From: an uncultured Bacteroidota bacterium
GTDB lineage: Bacteria > Bacteroidota > Bacteroidia > Chitinophagales > Chitinophagaceae
Length of the DNA stretch: 7,918 nt
Assembly: GCA_903879995.1 (NCBI GenBank)
Contig: CAIRNW010000096.1
Span: 1-7,918, forward strand
Reading direction: 5' to 3'
Translations under genes and position numbers: made by a program
Shown: positions 1 through 6,220 of the stretch, piece after piece
Layout of the letters: each line of letters begins with the position of its first letter
How positions within the stretch are numbered: position 1 is the stretch's first letter
Notes under the pieces: model-generated
The model's database searches: none
What the model was told of the DNA's origin: nothing
Seen by the model: only the letters and a program-made list of their open reading frames with translations

Positions 1-1036
1 CCTCCAGCTCTATGCGAATACTATTACTAGAGGGAGTATTATTTATTAAAAAATCTACCGCATCTAATCTTTCTTGAATGAGGCTATGTTCAGCCAGTGG
101 AAATAGCATCCATCGTTTTAGCCTTCGTCCTCCCATTGGAGTTTGTGTATGATCCAAGATGCTTAGTAAGGTTGGATTTCCCTCACGGGAAGGCGTTAGT
201 AATTCTAAGTTGCGAATTGTAAAACGATCCATCCATAAAAAAGACTGGCGATCGATTCGTTGCATTCGGCCGATATGCTGTAGATGCGGGTGATCCGTTT
301 CTTTGAGGTAATGAAAAAGGGCGCCGGCTGCGATACACCCCAACGGAAGTTCTTCTACTCCAAATCCCTTCAATGATTGAACCTGAAAATGCTTGAGTAA
401 TATTTCTCTTGTATAGGTTTCATCAAAGATCCATTCATCCAGCGTGTACGTGTATGTTTTTAGTCCCAATTGTTCTTTGAGGCGATGCTGATGTTGTCGC
501 TGCACCACTAATTCTGCAGTCGGTAGGCCTTGAATCAGTTTATCTGCAAAATCGCGATCTCCTTCAGTAACATAAAGCTCCCCCGTAGAGATATCTAAAA
601 AAGCAAGTCCCAGTTTTTCTTGCGGCCCTACGTGTAGCGCTAATAAAAAATTATTGCTTCGTTGGTCGAGTATTTTATCATTAGTAGTGGTACCCGGTGT
701 TAACATTTCTGTTACGCCCCTTTTTACGATTCCTTTTGCTTGTTTGGGATCTTCCAATTGATCGCAAACAGCAACGCGATGTCCAGCTTTTACTAATTTA
801 TGCAAGTAAGTATCTAGCGAATGATGCGGAAAACCTGCCAAGGATGCGTCCGCCGCTGCTCCATTATTTCTTTTGGTAAGCGTAATACCAAGTATCTGCG
901 AGGCAAGTACTGCATCCTGCCCAAACGTTTCATAGAAATCGCCTACACGAAACAATAGAATGGCATCCGGGTATTTTTGTTTAATAGCCCGGTGTTGTTG
1001 CATGAGTGGGGTATCGTTAGAAGCACTTTTTGCCAT
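1..1036 (-). CDS. mutS: DNA mismatch repair protein MutS, N-terminal 345 residues (cut by window edge)
   Basis: MutS binds mismatches and small loops in DNA and starts repair together with MutL. The minus strand reads open from the ATG at 1036 to the left edge without a stop. The mismatch-binding domain I is clear. The Phe-X-Glu mismatch wedge lies in VGDFYETFG (F34, E36). It is followed by LAGFPHHSLDTYL (residues 67-79), the CDQLEDP segment (91-97) and KRGVTEMLTPG (105-115), all hallmarks of bacterial MutS. The connector domain follows (about 125-245), and then the start of the core domain. The family is usually about 850-880 residues, so roughly 60% of the gene, including the ATPase, lies outside. 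The ATG at 1036 is chosen because the family N-terminus begins just before the MQQ motif (residues 12-14). No frameshift is visible. The gene is divergent from the methyltransferase, with 50 bp between the start codons. Confidence 0.96.
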   Translation of the reverse strand, partial: MAKSASNDTPLMQQHRAIKQKYPDAILLFRVGDFYETFGQDAVLASQILGITLTKRNNGAAADASLAGFPHHSLDTYLHKLVKAGHRVAVCDQLEDPKQAKGIVKRGVTEMLTPGTTTNDKILDQRSNNFLLALHVGPQEKLGLAFLDISTGELYVTEGDRDFADKLIQGLPTAELVVQRQHQHRLKEQLGLKTYTYTLDEWIFDETYTREILLKHFQVQSLKGFGVEELPLGCIAAGALFHYLKETDHPHLQHIGRMQRIDRQSFLWMDRFTIRNLELLTPSREGNPTLLSILDHTQTPMGGRRLKRWMLFPLAEHSLIQERLDAVDFLINNTPSSNSIRIELE

Positions 1037-1054
1037 AGCCACAGGTGTGGGGGA

Positions 1055-1062
1055 CAAAAATA
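1055..1062 (-). promoter_or_regulatory. Candidate -7 promoter box of mutS
   Basis: The minus strand reads TATTTTTG, a full match to the Bacteroidota -7 consensus TAnnTTTG. It ends 18 bases before the mutS ATG, so the leader would be short, about a dozen bases. I find no clear TTTG -33 element at the usual distance. That upstream zone overlaps the -7 box and start codon of the opposite gene. Confidence 0.5.
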
Positions 1063-1074
1063 AGGAACCCTGCT

Positions 1075-1082
1075 TACCTTCG
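1075..1082 (+). promoter_or_regulatory. Candidate -7 promoter box of the RNA methyltransferase gene
   Basis: TACCTTCG matches the Bacteroidota consensus TAnnTTTG with one mismatch (C for the last T). It ends four bases before the ATG at 1087, the same arrangement seen at def, rluD and lipB. Transcription would start at or next to the ATG. The box supports choosing 1087 over an upstream GTG at 1045, which lies ahead of the inferred transcription start. Confidence 0.5.
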
Positions 1083-1086
1083 CCGC

Positions 1087-1626
1087 ATGCGAAAATTACG
1101 CATGGACGAATTGGGCCGCAAAACAGTTGCGGAGGTTAAAGGGGCCAACAAGCTTCCCGTTATTGTTGTATTGGAGAACATACGAAGTGCCTATAATGTG
1201 GGTAGCGTCTTCCGGACGGCTGATGCCTTTTTATTGGAAGGGGTCTATTTGGTGGGCTATACGGCCTTTCCTCCTCACAAGGAAATCCGTAAAACAGCAC
1301 TAGGCGCCGAGGAGTCAGTAAGCTGGAAGCATTTTAAAACAATGGCTGAGGCTATTGATTCTATTCGTCAGCTGGGTTACACCATAGTAGCAGCCGAGCA
1401 GACCGACACGAGTATACCCCTCCACAAATGGCAGGAGCCTGCTTCGCCGGGACTGGCTTTGATTATGGGAAATGAAGTGACAGGTGTAGAACAAGAAACG
1501 CTTGAGGTCTGTGATCAAGTGCTGGAAATACCACAACTTGGCATGAAACATTCGCTCAACATTGCTACTGCAGCTGGTGTTATGCTTTGGGAAATTGTTA
1601 GAAAAAAAATTACTGATAACGGATGA
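1087..1626 (+). CDS. SpoU/TrmH-family RNA 2'-O-methyltransferase
   Basis: This is a short SPOUT-class methyltransferase (179 residues) expected to use S-adenosylmethionine to methylate a ribose 2'-OH in tRNA or rRNA. The three SpoU motifs are visible. Motif 1 is NIRSAYNVGSVFRTADAF (31-48), with N31 and the catalytic-type arginine R43. Motif 2 is LIMGNEVTGV (125-134). Motif 3 is IPQLGMKHSLNIATAAG (148-164), which forms the trefoil knot and cofactor site. There is no N-terminal substrate-binding extension as in RlmB, so it is close to a bare catalytic domain. The RNA target (for example tRNA Gm18 or another site) cannot be told from sequence. The ATG at 1087 is preferred because family members commonly begin MRKL and a promoter box sits just upstream. 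GTG 1045 and ATG 1102 are alternatives. The stop overlaps the next start as ATGA, implying co-translation. Confidence 0.92.
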   Translation: MRKLRMDELGRKTVAEVKGANKLPVIVVLENIRSAYNVGSVFRTADAFLLEGVYLVGYTAFPPHKEIRKTALGAEESVSWKHFKTMAEAIDSIRQLGYTIVAAEQTDTSIPLHKWQEPASPGLALIMGNEVTGVEQETLEVCDQVLEIPQLGMKHSLNIATAAGVMLWEIVRKKITDNG

Positions 1627-2492
1627 ACACCGGCCTCATCAATTACTTTAAGCTTATCAAATTTTCGCACACGGTATTCGCTATGCCTTTTGCATTGATT
1701 GGTTTTTTTCTGGGAATTGAGTCACTTTCTCCGGGGGGGTCGTTTGAGGGGGTACGTTTATTCATTCTTGTAATTGCTTGCATGGTTTTTGCCAGAAGTG
1801 CAGCCATGGCATTCAATCGTTATTTGGATCGTTATTTTGATGCGCTAAATCCTCGTACCGCTCAGCGAGAAATTCCTGTTGGACTAATCAAGCCACAGCA
1901 GGCCCTTGGATTTACAGTGGGGATGTCATTACTTTTTGTGGGCTGTGCCTGGTTCATTAATACACTTTGTTTTTTTCTTTCTCCGTTAGCGTTATTCATT
2001 ATTCTGGGATATAGTTACACAAAACGATTCACACCACTTTGTCATCTTGTGCTGGGTGCCGGACTTTCTTTAGCTCCAATTGGTGCGTACTTAGCCGTTA
2101 CTAGTCAGTTTGCTATAGTTCCTTTATTTTTTTCGTTTGCCGTATTAACCTGGGTCAGTGGATTCGATATTATTTATGCTTTGCAGGACGAAAAATTTGA
2201 TCGTTCCCAGGAACTCTACTCAATCCCCGTCTGGCTGGGCACTAAAAAGGCCTTAGCCGTTTCAAGGGTACTGCATGGGATCAGTTTTGTGCTGATTGGA
2301 CTTGCTGGCTGGTATGGTTCCTTTGGATGGTTGTATTGGATAGGTGCTCTTATTTATGGGGGTCTGTTGGTGTATCAACAGCGCTTAGTGAGCCCACATG
2401 ATCTAAGTAGGGTTAATCTCGCCTTCATGACCGTAAATGGGATAGCCTCAATTCTTTTTTCAGTTTTTGTAATTGCAGACCTTTATTTATAA
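1623..2492 (+). CDS. UbiA-family polyprenyltransferase (UbiA/MqnP-like)
   Basis: This integral membrane prenyltransferase of 289 residues transfers a polyprenyl chain from its diphosphate to an aromatic acceptor during quinone synthesis. The first Mg-diphosphate motif is NRYLDRYFD (N65, D69, D73), followed by ALNPRTAQREIP (74-85). The second is DIIYALQDEKFD (D182, D189, D193). About eight to nine hydrophobic helices are spread over residues 14-286. The NPRTxxREIP stretch resembles the UbiA-other/MqnP subgroup, which acts in the futalosine menaquinone route. 4-hydroxybenzoate or another acceptor cannot be excluded. Bacteroidota normally make menaquinone, so a menaquinone role is the likelier inference. 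The start overlaps the preceding stop by 4 bp, and the stop is 4 bp before ruvX. A run of seven G (1733-1739) falls in the loop after the first helix. Confidence 0.88.
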   Translation: MNTGLINYFKLIKFSHTVFAMPFALIGFFLGIESLSPGGSFEGVRLFILVIACMVFARSAAMAFNRYLDRYFDALNPRTAQREIPVGLIKPQQALGFTVGMSLLFVGCAWFINTLCFFLSPLALFIILGYSYTKRFTPLCHLVLGAGLSLAPIGAYLAVTSQFAIVPLFFSFAVLTWVSGFDIIYALQDEKFDRSQELYSIPVWLGTKKALAVSRVLHGISFVLIGLAGWYGSFGWLYWIGALIYGGLLVYQQRLVSPHDLSRVNLAFMTVNGIASILFSVFVIADLYL

Positions 2493-2496
2493 TGCT

Positions 2497-2916
2497 ATGG
2501 GAAGAATAATGGCAATCGATGTGGGTGGAAAACGAACAGGGATTGCAGTTACCGATCCATTGCAAATCATTGCTACCGGGTTAATTACCATCGAAGCTCA
2601 TACACTTGTTGATTTTATAAAAAATTACATAAGAACGGAGCAAGTTGATCGCTTTATAGTAGGGTGGCCAACTAATTGGGATGATTCTCCCACCCACGGA
2701 ACTCCACATGCGGCCAAAGCGATTCAGTTGCTTCAAAAGAATTTTCCCACTATCCCCGTTGAAAAAGTAGATGAACGATATACCTCAAAAATGGCAAAGG
2801 ATGCGTTACTTGAAATGGGGTTAAAAAAGAAAGATCGGCGGGACAAAAAGTTAGTGGACGAAGTGGCCGCCACCATCTTATTACAGGAATACCTGCGTTC
2901 TGTTCAGGGGTCGTAA
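2497..2916 (+). CDS. ruvX: RuvX/YqgF family RNase H-fold nuclease (putative pre-16S rRNA nuclease / Holliday junction resolvase)
   Basis: This is a 139-residue RNase H-fold protein, the normal length for the family. YqgF in E. coli is linked to maturation of the 16S rRNA 5' end. The family was first annotated as a Holliday junction resolvase and the two roles are still both listed. The N-terminal strand carries IDVGGKRTGIAVTD (7-20) with the acidic residue D8. The second acidic motif is VDERYTS (91-97) with E93. The third is VDEVAATILLQEYL (120-133) with D121. These are the metal-binding positions expected. The ATG at 2497 is chosen because family proteins begin about seven residues before this Asp. 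A TTG at 2473 would run back into ubiA, and ATG 2509 would cut the first strand. The gene begins 4 bp after ubiA. Its TAA stop forms the first bases of the def promoter box. Confidence 0.92.
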   Translation: MGRIMAIDVGGKRTGIAVTDPLQIIATGLITIEAHTLVDFIKNYIRTEQVDRFIVGWPTNWDDSPTHGTPHAAKAIQLLQKNFPTIPVEKVDERYTSKMAKDALLEMGLKKKDRRDKKLVDEVAATILLQEYLRSVQGS

Positions 2917-2921
2917 CTTTG
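2914..2921 (+). promoter_or_regulatory. Candidate internal -7 promoter box of def, overlapping the ruvX stop codon
   Basis: TAACTTTG is a full TAnnTTTG match. Its first three bases are the ruvX stop codon, and only four bases (TACA) separate it from the def ATG at 2926. This would give def and the gene after it a promoter of their own inside the cluster, with a leaderless message. No obvious -33 TTTG is seen in the end of ruvX. Confidence 0.5.
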
Positions 2922-2925
2922 TACA

Positions 2926-3504
2926 ATGATTCTTCCCATCATTGCTTACGGACATCCCGTATTAAGAGAAGTTGCTAAGCCCATTGAACAAGGTCAGTTC
3001 GATTTAGCACCCTTTATTGCTTCCCTGTGGGAAACCATGTATGCAAGTAATGGAGTTGGTCTTGCGGCTCCCCAAGTCAATCATTCCATCCGGGTATTTA
3101 CGGTGGATACCTTGCAACTATTCAATTCAATGGATCCCAATGAGCGGGCAAATTATCCCGATGCGCCCGGCATTAAAGCTGCTTTTATCAATGCTACTAT
3201 ATTGGATCAAACTGGTGAACCCTGGGGTTATAGCGAAGGTTGCTTAAGTATTCCTAAGATTCATGAAGAGGTATTTCGTCCTGACACAATTCGCTTGCGC
3301 TATACCACTGAGCAATGGGAAGTAAAAGAAGAAATTTTTAGTGGAATAACTGCTCGTGTGATTCAACATGAATATGACCACTTAGAGGGAAAGTTATTTA
3401 TTGATCATCTTCCTCCGTTAAAGCGTAAACTATTAAAGGGTAAACTCACCGATATAACCAAAGGAAAGGTAGCCGTTGATTATAAGATGAAATTTTCTGT
3501 ATGA
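2926..3504 (+). CDS. def: Peptide deformylase
   Basis: This enzyme removes the formyl group from the N-terminal methionine of new proteins, using a metal ion (Fe2+ in vivo in the family). The protein is 192 residues. All three signature motifs are intact: NGVGLAAPQ (42-50), EGCLSIP (104-110) with the metal ligand C106, and QHEYDHLEGKLF (147-158) with ligands H148 and H152 and catalytic E149. The stretch between motif 1 and motif 2 (about 62-85, with DPNERANYPDAPG at 70-82) is longer than in E. coli Def. I believe from memory that this is usual in Bacteroidota. The ATG at 2926 gives the standard start MILPIIAYGHPVLR. The gene lies 9 bp after ruvX and its TGA overlaps the next start as ATGA. 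A likely own promoter sits directly upstream. Confidence 0.96.
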   Translation: MILPIIAYGHPVLREVAKPIEQGQFDLAPFIASLWETMYASNGVGLAAPQVNHSIRVFTVDTLQLFNSMDPNERANYPDAPGIKAAFINATILDQTGEPWGYSEGCLSIPKIHEEVFRPDTIRLRYTTEQWEVKEEIFSGITARVIQHEYDHLEGKLFIDHLPPLKRKLLKGKLTDITKGKVAVDYKMKFSV

Positions 3505-4442
3505 GTCGGTTTTTTCCAGCCTTCCTCTTATTGTTTTTTACTACTGCTCAAGGCCAATCAGTAAATGCTGATAGTATGGATGCCGTACGACTGAGGCAAC
3601 TTATAAATCTTTCGGAGGTGGTATTACGCAGTAACCTTGATGTGGATCGATTTATTCAGCAAGTACGTGATGATACTACTTTTTACAAAGCATTTCGGAA
3701 TCTCCGCGTATTGGAGTTTACGTCAAGCAACGATATTCTCTTGCGGGATAAAAAAGCAGCTCCGTTGGCAAGAATGATTAGCAAAACAAAGCAAGTTCGA
3801 GAGGCTGGTTGTAGAAATACAACAGTATTAGAGGAGAAAGTGCTGGGTAATTTTTATAAATCAGACCGGACTTATCGTTATTACACAGCAGCTTTATACG
3901 CATCCCTGTTTTTTGCCCCAGGCAAAATTTGTGGGGAAACCAATATTGTAAGAGACCGAAATTTTCAAGCGCGTTCTACAAAGGGTATGGCACGTCATCG
4001 AGAACAGTTAAAAATGCTGCTTTTTAATCCGGGTAAGAAAATACCTGGAATCCCTTTTATCGGGGATAAAGTAGATGTGTTTAGTCCGGATCGGCGCGCG
4101 CTGTATAATTATGCAATTGACCGTGTAATGTATAGAGGGGAGGACTGTTATTTATTTTCTATCGAAGCTAAACCAAACCTTAGCGGTGGTCAACGTGATA
4201 AAATAGTGATTGATAACATGACCACTTGGTTTAGTGTACGCACCGGAGAAGTATTAGCCAGAAATTATGCGATGAGTTATCGAACCGGATTTTATGATTT
4301 TGAGGTACAGATTGAAGCGGAGCTGATGCGTTATAAGAACTGGGTAGTGCCATCCGTGCTGCGTTATGTGGGAAATTGGGATATCCCGTTTAAAGACCGG
4401 GAGCGCGGTATTTTTACAGCCACGCTCTATGACTTTCGTTAA
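3501..4442 (+). CDS. Secreted or outer-membrane-associated protein of unknown function
   Basis: I do not recognise a named family for this 313-residue protein. Residues 1-18 form a Sec signal peptide: a short Ser/Arg start, then the hydrophobic core FFPAFLLLFF, then TTAQG with likely cleavage before Q19. There is no lipobox cysteine, so it should be soluble in the periplasm or exported. Residues 25-60 look helical and charged. From about 185 the sequence alternates like beta strands (DRVMYRGEDCYLFSIEA, TTWFSVRTGEVLARNYAMSY, WVVPSVLRYVGNWDIPF). This resembles the open sheet of LolA-like or DUF-type Bacteroidota envelope proteins, but that is only an impression. Cysteines are at 104, 144 and 216. 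The gene overlaps def by ATGA and may be co-translated with it. It ends 4 bp from the convergent rluD. Confidence 0.85.
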   Translation: MSRFFPAFLLLFFTTAQGQSVNADSMDAVRLRQLINLSEVVLRSNLDVDRFIQQVRDDTTFYKAFRNLRVLEFTSSNDILLRDKKAAPLARMISKTKQVREAGCRNTTVLEEKVLGNFYKSDRTYRYYTAALYASLFFAPGKICGETNIVRDRNFQARSTKGMARHREQLKMLLFNPGKKIPGIPFIGDKVDVFSPDRRALYNYAIDRVMYRGEDCYLFSIEAKPNLSGGQRDKIVIDNMTTWFSVRTGEVLARNYAMSYRTGFYDFEVQIEAELMRYKNWVVPSVLRYVGNWDIPFKDRERGIFTATLYDFR

Positions 4443-4446
4443 GTAA

Positions 4447-5493
4447 TTATTTTTTATAAGTAGCAGCGTAGGTTCGCCACTTTTGAATCACTTCCTCTAT
4501 GTCTGGAGGTAGGGGACATTCAAAATCAATCGCAAGTCCAGTAGCAGGATGAATAAATCCGAGCGTCCGCGCGTGTAAGGCTTGTCTTTGGCAAATACTG
4601 AAACAATTATCTACAAATTGTTTGTAACGTGCATAAACAGTTCCTTTTACTATTTTATCACCTCCGTAGAAGTCGTCATTGAATAAAGGATGACCCAGGT
4701 ATTTCATGTGCACGCGAATTTGATGGGTTCGTCCTGTTTCTAGTTTACATCGAATTAAGGTTACATAGCCAAATCGTTCAATGACTTCATAGTGTGTGAT
4801 GGCTTCCTTTCCATGATCACCGTCAGGATACGCTTCAAAAAGTTTTCGAAATCGTTGATGCCTTCCAACATGCGCTCGTATTGTTCCTTTATTTTCCTGC
4901 ACATCACCCCATACCAGCGCAATGTATTCGCGTTTAACCGTGTGATCAAAAAACTGTTTAGCTAATTGACGCATTGCCAAATCTGTTTTGGCGAGCACGA
5001 GTAGGCCGCTTGTGTTTTTGTCGATTCGATGAACCATTCCAAAACGTGGTAATGTTTCTTCTGACAGAGTTGGATTTTGTTGTTGCAGATACCAAGCCAC
5101 CCCATTCAGCAAAGTACCTGTATAGTTACCGCTTCCCGGGTGTACAACCATGCCTGCTGGTTTATTGATAATCATTACCTCCTTGTCCTCATAAAAAATA
5201 GACAAGTCCATCGCTTCTGGGGCGATTGCTGTTTGCTCGGGACTGATATCAGAATAAATTACAATTTGATCCAGCGGCTTTATTTTATAATTCGCTTTGA
5301 TAGGCTGGCCATTTACTTGCACCATGCCCAAATTCATGGCTTGTTGTAGTTTGTTTCGGCTGGCTCCCTCTATGCGGCTGGCAAGAAATTTATCAATTCG
5401 TATCGACTCTTGCCCTTTATTTACCTGCAATTGAAATCTCTCAAAAAGCTCATCGCTCAGGTCTTGGGATTGTATGGATAACTCCTCATTCAT
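4447..5493 (-). CDS. rluD: 23S rRNA pseudouridine synthase, RluA/RluD family
   Basis: This enzyme converts uridines in 23S rRNA to pseudouridine. E. coli RluD acts on positions 1911, 1915 and 1917 of helix 69. The 348-residue protein has an N-terminal S4 RNA-binding domain (about 31-80, IRIDKFLASRIEGASRNKLQ and on). The RluA-type catalytic domain follows. KPAGMVVHPG spans 111-120. The catalytic motif HRIDKNTSGLLV spans 155-166 with the nucleophile D158. LETGRTHQIRVHM spans 251-263. Length and domain order fit RluD better than RluA, which lacks S4, or RluC. The site specificity remains an inference. ATG 5493 is chosen because the promoter box lies just upstream. An in-frame ATG at 5556 would lie inside lipB and ahead of the promoter. 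No frame damage is seen. Confidence 0.94.
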   Translation of the reverse strand: MNEELSIQSQDLSDELFERFQLQVNKGQESIRIDKFLASRIEGASRNKLQQAMNLGMVQVNGQPIKANYKIKPLDQIVIYSDISPEQTAIAPEAMDLSIFYEDKEVMIINKPAGMVVHPGSGNYTGTLLNGVAWYLQQQNPTLSEETLPRFGMVHRIDKNTSGLLVLAKTDLAMRQLAKQFFDHTVKREYIALVWGDVQENKGTIRAHVGRHQRFRKLFEAYPDGDHGKEAITHYEVIERFGYVTLIRCKLETGRTHQIRVHMKYLGHPLFNDDFYGGDKIVKGTVYARYKQFVDNCFSICQRQALHARTLGFIHPATGLAIDFECPLPPDIEEVIQKWRTYAATYKK

Positions 5494-5498
5494 TTTTG

Positions 5499-5506
5499 CA
5501 AAGGTA
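5499..5506 (-). promoter_or_regulatory. Candidate -7 promoter box of rluD
   Basis: The minus strand reads TACCTTTG, a full match to TAnnTTTG, ending five bases (CAAAA-type spacer) before the rluD ATG. It is the exact inverted copy of the lipB box at 5526-5533, with the same five-base spacing. The message would begin at or next to the start codon. No clear -33 TTTG is visible. Confidence 0.6.
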
Positions 5507-5525
5507 AAGCTTCGGAGTTTGTGGG

Positions 5526-5533
5526 TACCTTTG
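5526..5533 (+). promoter_or_regulatory. Candidate -7 promoter box of lipB
   Basis: TACCTTTG is a full match to the Bacteroidota -7 consensus and ends five bases before the lipB ATG at 5539. This supports that ATG against the in-frame GTG at 5521, which lies upstream of the box. A TTTTTG at 5493-5498 is about 27 bases upstream, too far for a standard -33 element. Confidence 0.6.
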
Positions 5534-5538
5534 TTGAA

Positions 5539-6219
5539 ATGAGCAACCGAGTACATTTTCAGGATTTGGGACTGGCGGCCTACCAGCCTGTTTGGGATTT
5601 ACAGGAGCAGTTATTGAAAGAAAATATCGAGCGTAAATCCAGAGGAGAGCAAGGGGTGCATCACTTGTTATTTGTAGAACACCCACCTGTTTACACCTTA
5701 GGTAAAAGTGGTAAACGAGAACATGTTTTGATTGGGGAACAGGAAATGCAAGAACGAGAAATTGACTTTTTTCATACAAACAGGGGAGGAGATATTACTT
5801 ATCATGGACCTGGTCAATTGGTGGGATATCCAATTTTGGACCTCGAGCAATTTTATACAGACATCGGGCGCTATCTACGCGAATTGGAGGAGGTGATTAT
5901 CCTCACACTCGCGCATTACGGACTCAAAGGAGAGCGGTCTAAGGGTGAAACGGGAGTCTGGCTAGATCCACATGTTCCCGGGAAAGCTCGTAAGATTTGT
6001 GCCATGGGGGTTCGTTGTAGTCGGTGGGTTACTATGCATGGGTTTGCCCTGAACGTGTGTAATGATCTGTCCTACTTTAATCATATTGTGCCTTGTGGTA
6101 TCCCTGATAAATCTGTTACATCACTGCAACATGAACTGCAGTATTCGATGGAGCTTTCTAGTGTAAAAAAAATAGTGCATTCTAATTTTCAGCAAGTTTT
6201 TGGCGTAGAGTGGATTTAA
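5539..6219 (+). CDS. lipB: Octanoyltransferase LipB (lipoyl(octanoyl) transferase)
   Basis: LipB moves an octanoyl group from acyl carrier protein onto the lipoyl domains of pyruvate and 2-oxoglutarate dehydrogenases and the glycine cleavage H protein. LipA then inserts sulfur. The 226-residue protein contains NRGGDITYHGPGQLVGYPIL (81-100), the family signature. It also has RKICAMGVRCSRWVTMHGFA (151-170) with the conserved Lys152, and FNHIVPCGI (180-188) with the acyl-carrying Cys186. The Lys-Cys distance of 34 residues equals that of the E. coli enzyme (K135, C169). Two extra cysteines (C154, C160) lie near the lysine. The start at ATG 5539 gives MSNRVHFQDLG, typical for the family. The gene is divergent from rluD with 45 bp between starts and has its own promoter box. 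It ends 11 bp before a convergent gene. Confidence 0.95.
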   Translation: MSNRVHFQDLGLAAYQPVWDLQEQLLKENIERKSRGEQGVHHLLFVEHPPVYTLGKSGKREHVLIGEQEMQEREIDFFHTNRGGDITYHGPGQLVGYPILDLEQFYTDIGRYLRELEEVIILTLAHYGLKGERSKGETGVWLDPHVPGKARKICAMGVRCSRWVTMHGFALNVCNDLSYFNHIVPCGIPDKSVTSLQHELQYSMELSSVKKIVHSNFQQVFGVEWI

Positions 6220-6220
6220 G

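Noticed and set aside
697..879. Open frame of 60 codons on the plus strand
   Set aside because: It lies wholly opposite mutS, which has strong family motifs on the minus strand; the product is unrecognisable.
1045..1086. Upstream GTG start for the RNA methyltransferase
   Set aside because: It lies ahead of the inferred transcription start, and family members commonly begin at the MRKL methionine (1087).
1602..1609. Run of eight A near the end of the methyltransferase gene as a possible frameshift site fusing it to ubiA
   Set aside because: A -1 shift enters the ubiA frame but meets a TGA at 1614-1616 before the ubiA start, so no fusion forms; the normal ATGA overlap explains the junction.
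2473..2496. Upstream TTG start for ruvX
   Set aside because: It would overlap the end of ubiA and add eight residues not seen in the family; ATG 2497 fits the RNase H-fold start.
4974..5349. Two overlapping plus-strand open frames (4974-5168 and 5077-5349)
   Set aside because: Both are antisense to the catalytic and S4 regions of rluD and have no recognisable features.
5494..5556. Upstream start of rluD at 5556 (21 more residues)
   Set aside because: It runs through the promoter region and into lipB on the other strand; the extra residues are not S4-like and the -7 box lies downstream of it.
5486..5779. Minus-strand open frame of 97 codons opposite the start of lipB
   Set aside because: LipB motifs on the plus strand are unambiguous; this is a shadow in an overlapping frame.
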